Source: Chitinophagaceae bacterium (GTDB lineage: Bacteria > Bacteroidota > Bacteroidia > Chitinophagales > Chitinophagaceae). From it: DNA of 6,136 nt. The stretch spans positions 1 through 6,136 of the forward strand of contig CANFLJ010000126.1 of NCBI GenBank assembly GCA_947447815.1, in the 5' to 3' direction. The first letter of the stretch is position 1; the number at the start of each line of letters is the position of its first letter. Under the pieces are notes generated by a model that did not search any database, was not told the origin of the DNA, and worked only from the letters and a program-made list of their open reading frames with translations. The position numbers and the translations under genes were made by a program. Below, piece after piece: positions 4,831 to 6,136 of this stretch.

Positions 4831-6136
4831 TTACTCTACTATCAATTTCTGAGTAGAAATGTCTCCATTTAAGAATATAGCCTTAACGAAATAAACTCCG
4901 GATTTAAACCTATCCAGATTTACTACTACATTATTTATAGCACCTTTTATATCTTTTTGGAGAAGGAGATATCCAAATTGATCAACCACCTGAATGGCTG
5001 TAGCATTATTAATTGTTACTTTACAATGATGCTTTGCTGGGTTGGGGCTAATTATTATTTCATTATTGATAGTTAGGCATTCCAATAATACAGTATTGCT
5101 AAAACTTATAGACCCATTTGGATCCTCTATTTTCATCCTATAAAAAACATTCGTTTTGGTTGCCAGGGTATGGTAGAATATAATTTGATTAGAAGTAACA
5201 CCAGTGTTTTTTTGTGTAGCAATATCTTTCCAATCGCTACCGGCTAAACTATATTGAGCAGTGTAAGATGCATTCTTATCCAGATTATTGCAAAAGAGCG
5301 TTATTGCATTCACATTATCTTGTATTCTATTAACGGATAGTTTATCATTGTTTACAGCTAAGGCACTGCAAGTATTAGGCAGCCCCATTATTCTCAACAT
5401 AAACATCTTAGACTTTTGAATTATATCTTCCCAATATGTAGTAGGACCACTCAAAGCAAAACTACCATTAGTAGTTCCCCAATATTCATGCGATTGTCCT
5501 GTAGCAGGATAATATTCATGATAAACATTGGTGTTATTTAATTTTTGATTAATAATGTTCGATCCACTGGTTATTGGTAAGGTAGAAACCCCAAAAGGGT
5601 GGCCAGCATTGATAGGCACGTATGCATCGCTGGTACCATGAAACATAATAGCAGGTATATTATTTGTATTATTTATCCAAGCAGTATCGCCTATTGCACC
5701 CCAACAAGAAATGATACCCGCAATTGATTCGTTGTGGTTGGCCGTGATAATACCACTGCAATTTTTACAACCCAGATTAGGAGTTGTAGTAATACTGGCA
5801 GGTTTTTCTGCATCATCCAAATAGGCCAGATTTAATGCCATAAAAGAGCCTGCACTACTACCCCAGAAAAATATTCGGGAAGTATCAATTTTATAAGTGA
5901 CAGCATTTTGTTTAAAATAACGGACTGCACTGCTGGCATCCTGCGTAGCTCGCCATACCGCCCTTTCTGCACTATTGCTATTGAATGTATTGAAATTCTG
6001 GCGATAATTGATAGTAGCAGTTACGTAGCCACATTTAGCAAAGGAATCACACAATGCCTGCATATCGCTATTATCCTTGCTACCAGTAAGAAAACCGCCC
6101 GAATGGGCAAAAATAATTAATGGTCTGACTTGTGCA
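4831..6136 (-). CDS. T9SS-secreted esterase/lipase-like alpha/beta hydrolase, 5' partial
   Basis: 434 codons are visible; the frame is open to the window edge, so the start and signal peptide lie outside. An ATG at 6063 is internal: the 24 codons before it encode the oxyanion motif PLIIFAHSGGFLTGS (HGGG-like, visible residues 5-19). The hydrolase domain continues with INYRQNFN (42-49), IFFWGSSAGSFMA (88-100) with nucleophile Ser94 in GxSxG, Asp170 in FHGTSDAYVP and His216 in GQSHEYWG as triad. The order matches carboxylesterase/hormone-sensitive-lipase-like enzymes. After about 255 comes a beta-rich linker domain, with FYRMKIEDPNGSISFSNTV (331-349), common in T9SS cargo. The C-terminus from ISPNPAKHH (362-370) through GVYFVKAIF and TQKLIVE is a type A sorting domain. 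The enzyme is thus predicted to be released or anchored at the cell surface and to cleave an ester; the substrate is unknown. A hairpin terminator follows. Confidence 0.93.
   Translation of the reverse strand, partial: AQVRPLIIFAHSGGFLTGSKDNSDMQALCDSFAKCGYVTATINYRQNFNTFNSNSAERAVWRATQDASSAVRYFKQNAVTYKIDTSRIFFWGSSAGSFMALNLAYLDDAEKPASITTTPNLGCKNCSGIITANHNESIAGIISCWGAIGDTAWINNTNNIPAIMFHGTSDAYVPINAGHPFGVSTLPITSGSNIINQKLNNTNVYHEYYPATGQSHEYWGTTNGSFALSGPTTYWEDIIQKSKMFMLRIMGLPNTCSALAVNNDKLSVNRIQDNVNAITLFCNNLDKNASYTAQYSLAGSDWKDIATQKNTGVTSNQIIFYHTLATKTNVFYRMKIEDPNGSISFSNTVLLECLTINNEIIISPNPAKHHCKVTINNATAIQVVDQFGYLLLQKDIKGAINNVVVNLDRFKSGVYFVKAIFLNGDISTQKLIVE

Noticed and set aside
5908..6120. Plus-strand open frame at the right edge
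   Set aside because: Antisense to the esterase domain, whose motifs (HSGG, GSSAG) fix the coding strand.

Overview
The window reads as a piece of a Bacteroidota chromosome. It is AT-rich, the genes lack Shine-Dalgarno leaders, several starts are preceded by TAnnTTTG-like -7 elements, and two genes end in a type IX secretion (T9SS) type A sorting domain. A Chitinophagaceae-like or related environmental lineage is possible, but I cannot place it more precisely from sequence alone.

Layout, left to right. Positions 1-87 are the last 28 codons of a secreted T9SS cargo gene, followed by a strong hairpin-plus-T-tract terminator (111-158). An exported alpha/beta hydrolase follows (217-1413, +); a short palindrome flanked by a 10-nt direct repeat sits in frame in its linker. 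Convergent to it is a minus-strand two-gene cassette. Its first gene is a GNAT-like gene (2281-1748) interrupted by one in-frame TAA. Its last 11 nt overlap a 58-codon ORF (1758-1582), which is the gene most easily missed here. A 656-nt region without a convincing gene (2282-2937) holds the cassette's promoter, two related small hairpins and an inverted repeat. Two plus-strand genes follow: a two-domain GNAT acetyltransferase of the YitH/HolE type (2938-3798) and a hemerythrin-like HHE protein (3939-4586). A possible gene remnant lies at 4659-4769. The right end is a minus-strand T9SS-secreted esterase/lipase-like alpha/beta hydrolase (4831-6136), which runs off the window at its 5' end.

The genes do not form one pathway. 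The mix of exported hydrolases, single-gene acetyltransferases and small cassettes looks like accessory chromosome. The most interesting unit is the minus-strand GNAT-like gene plus the overlapping 58-aa ORF: the pair looks translationally coupled, could be a toxin/antitoxin-like or modifier/partner module, and the acetyltransferase half appears freshly inactivated by a single nonsense codon. That functional reading is inference; the reading frames, overlap and stop codon are visible directly.
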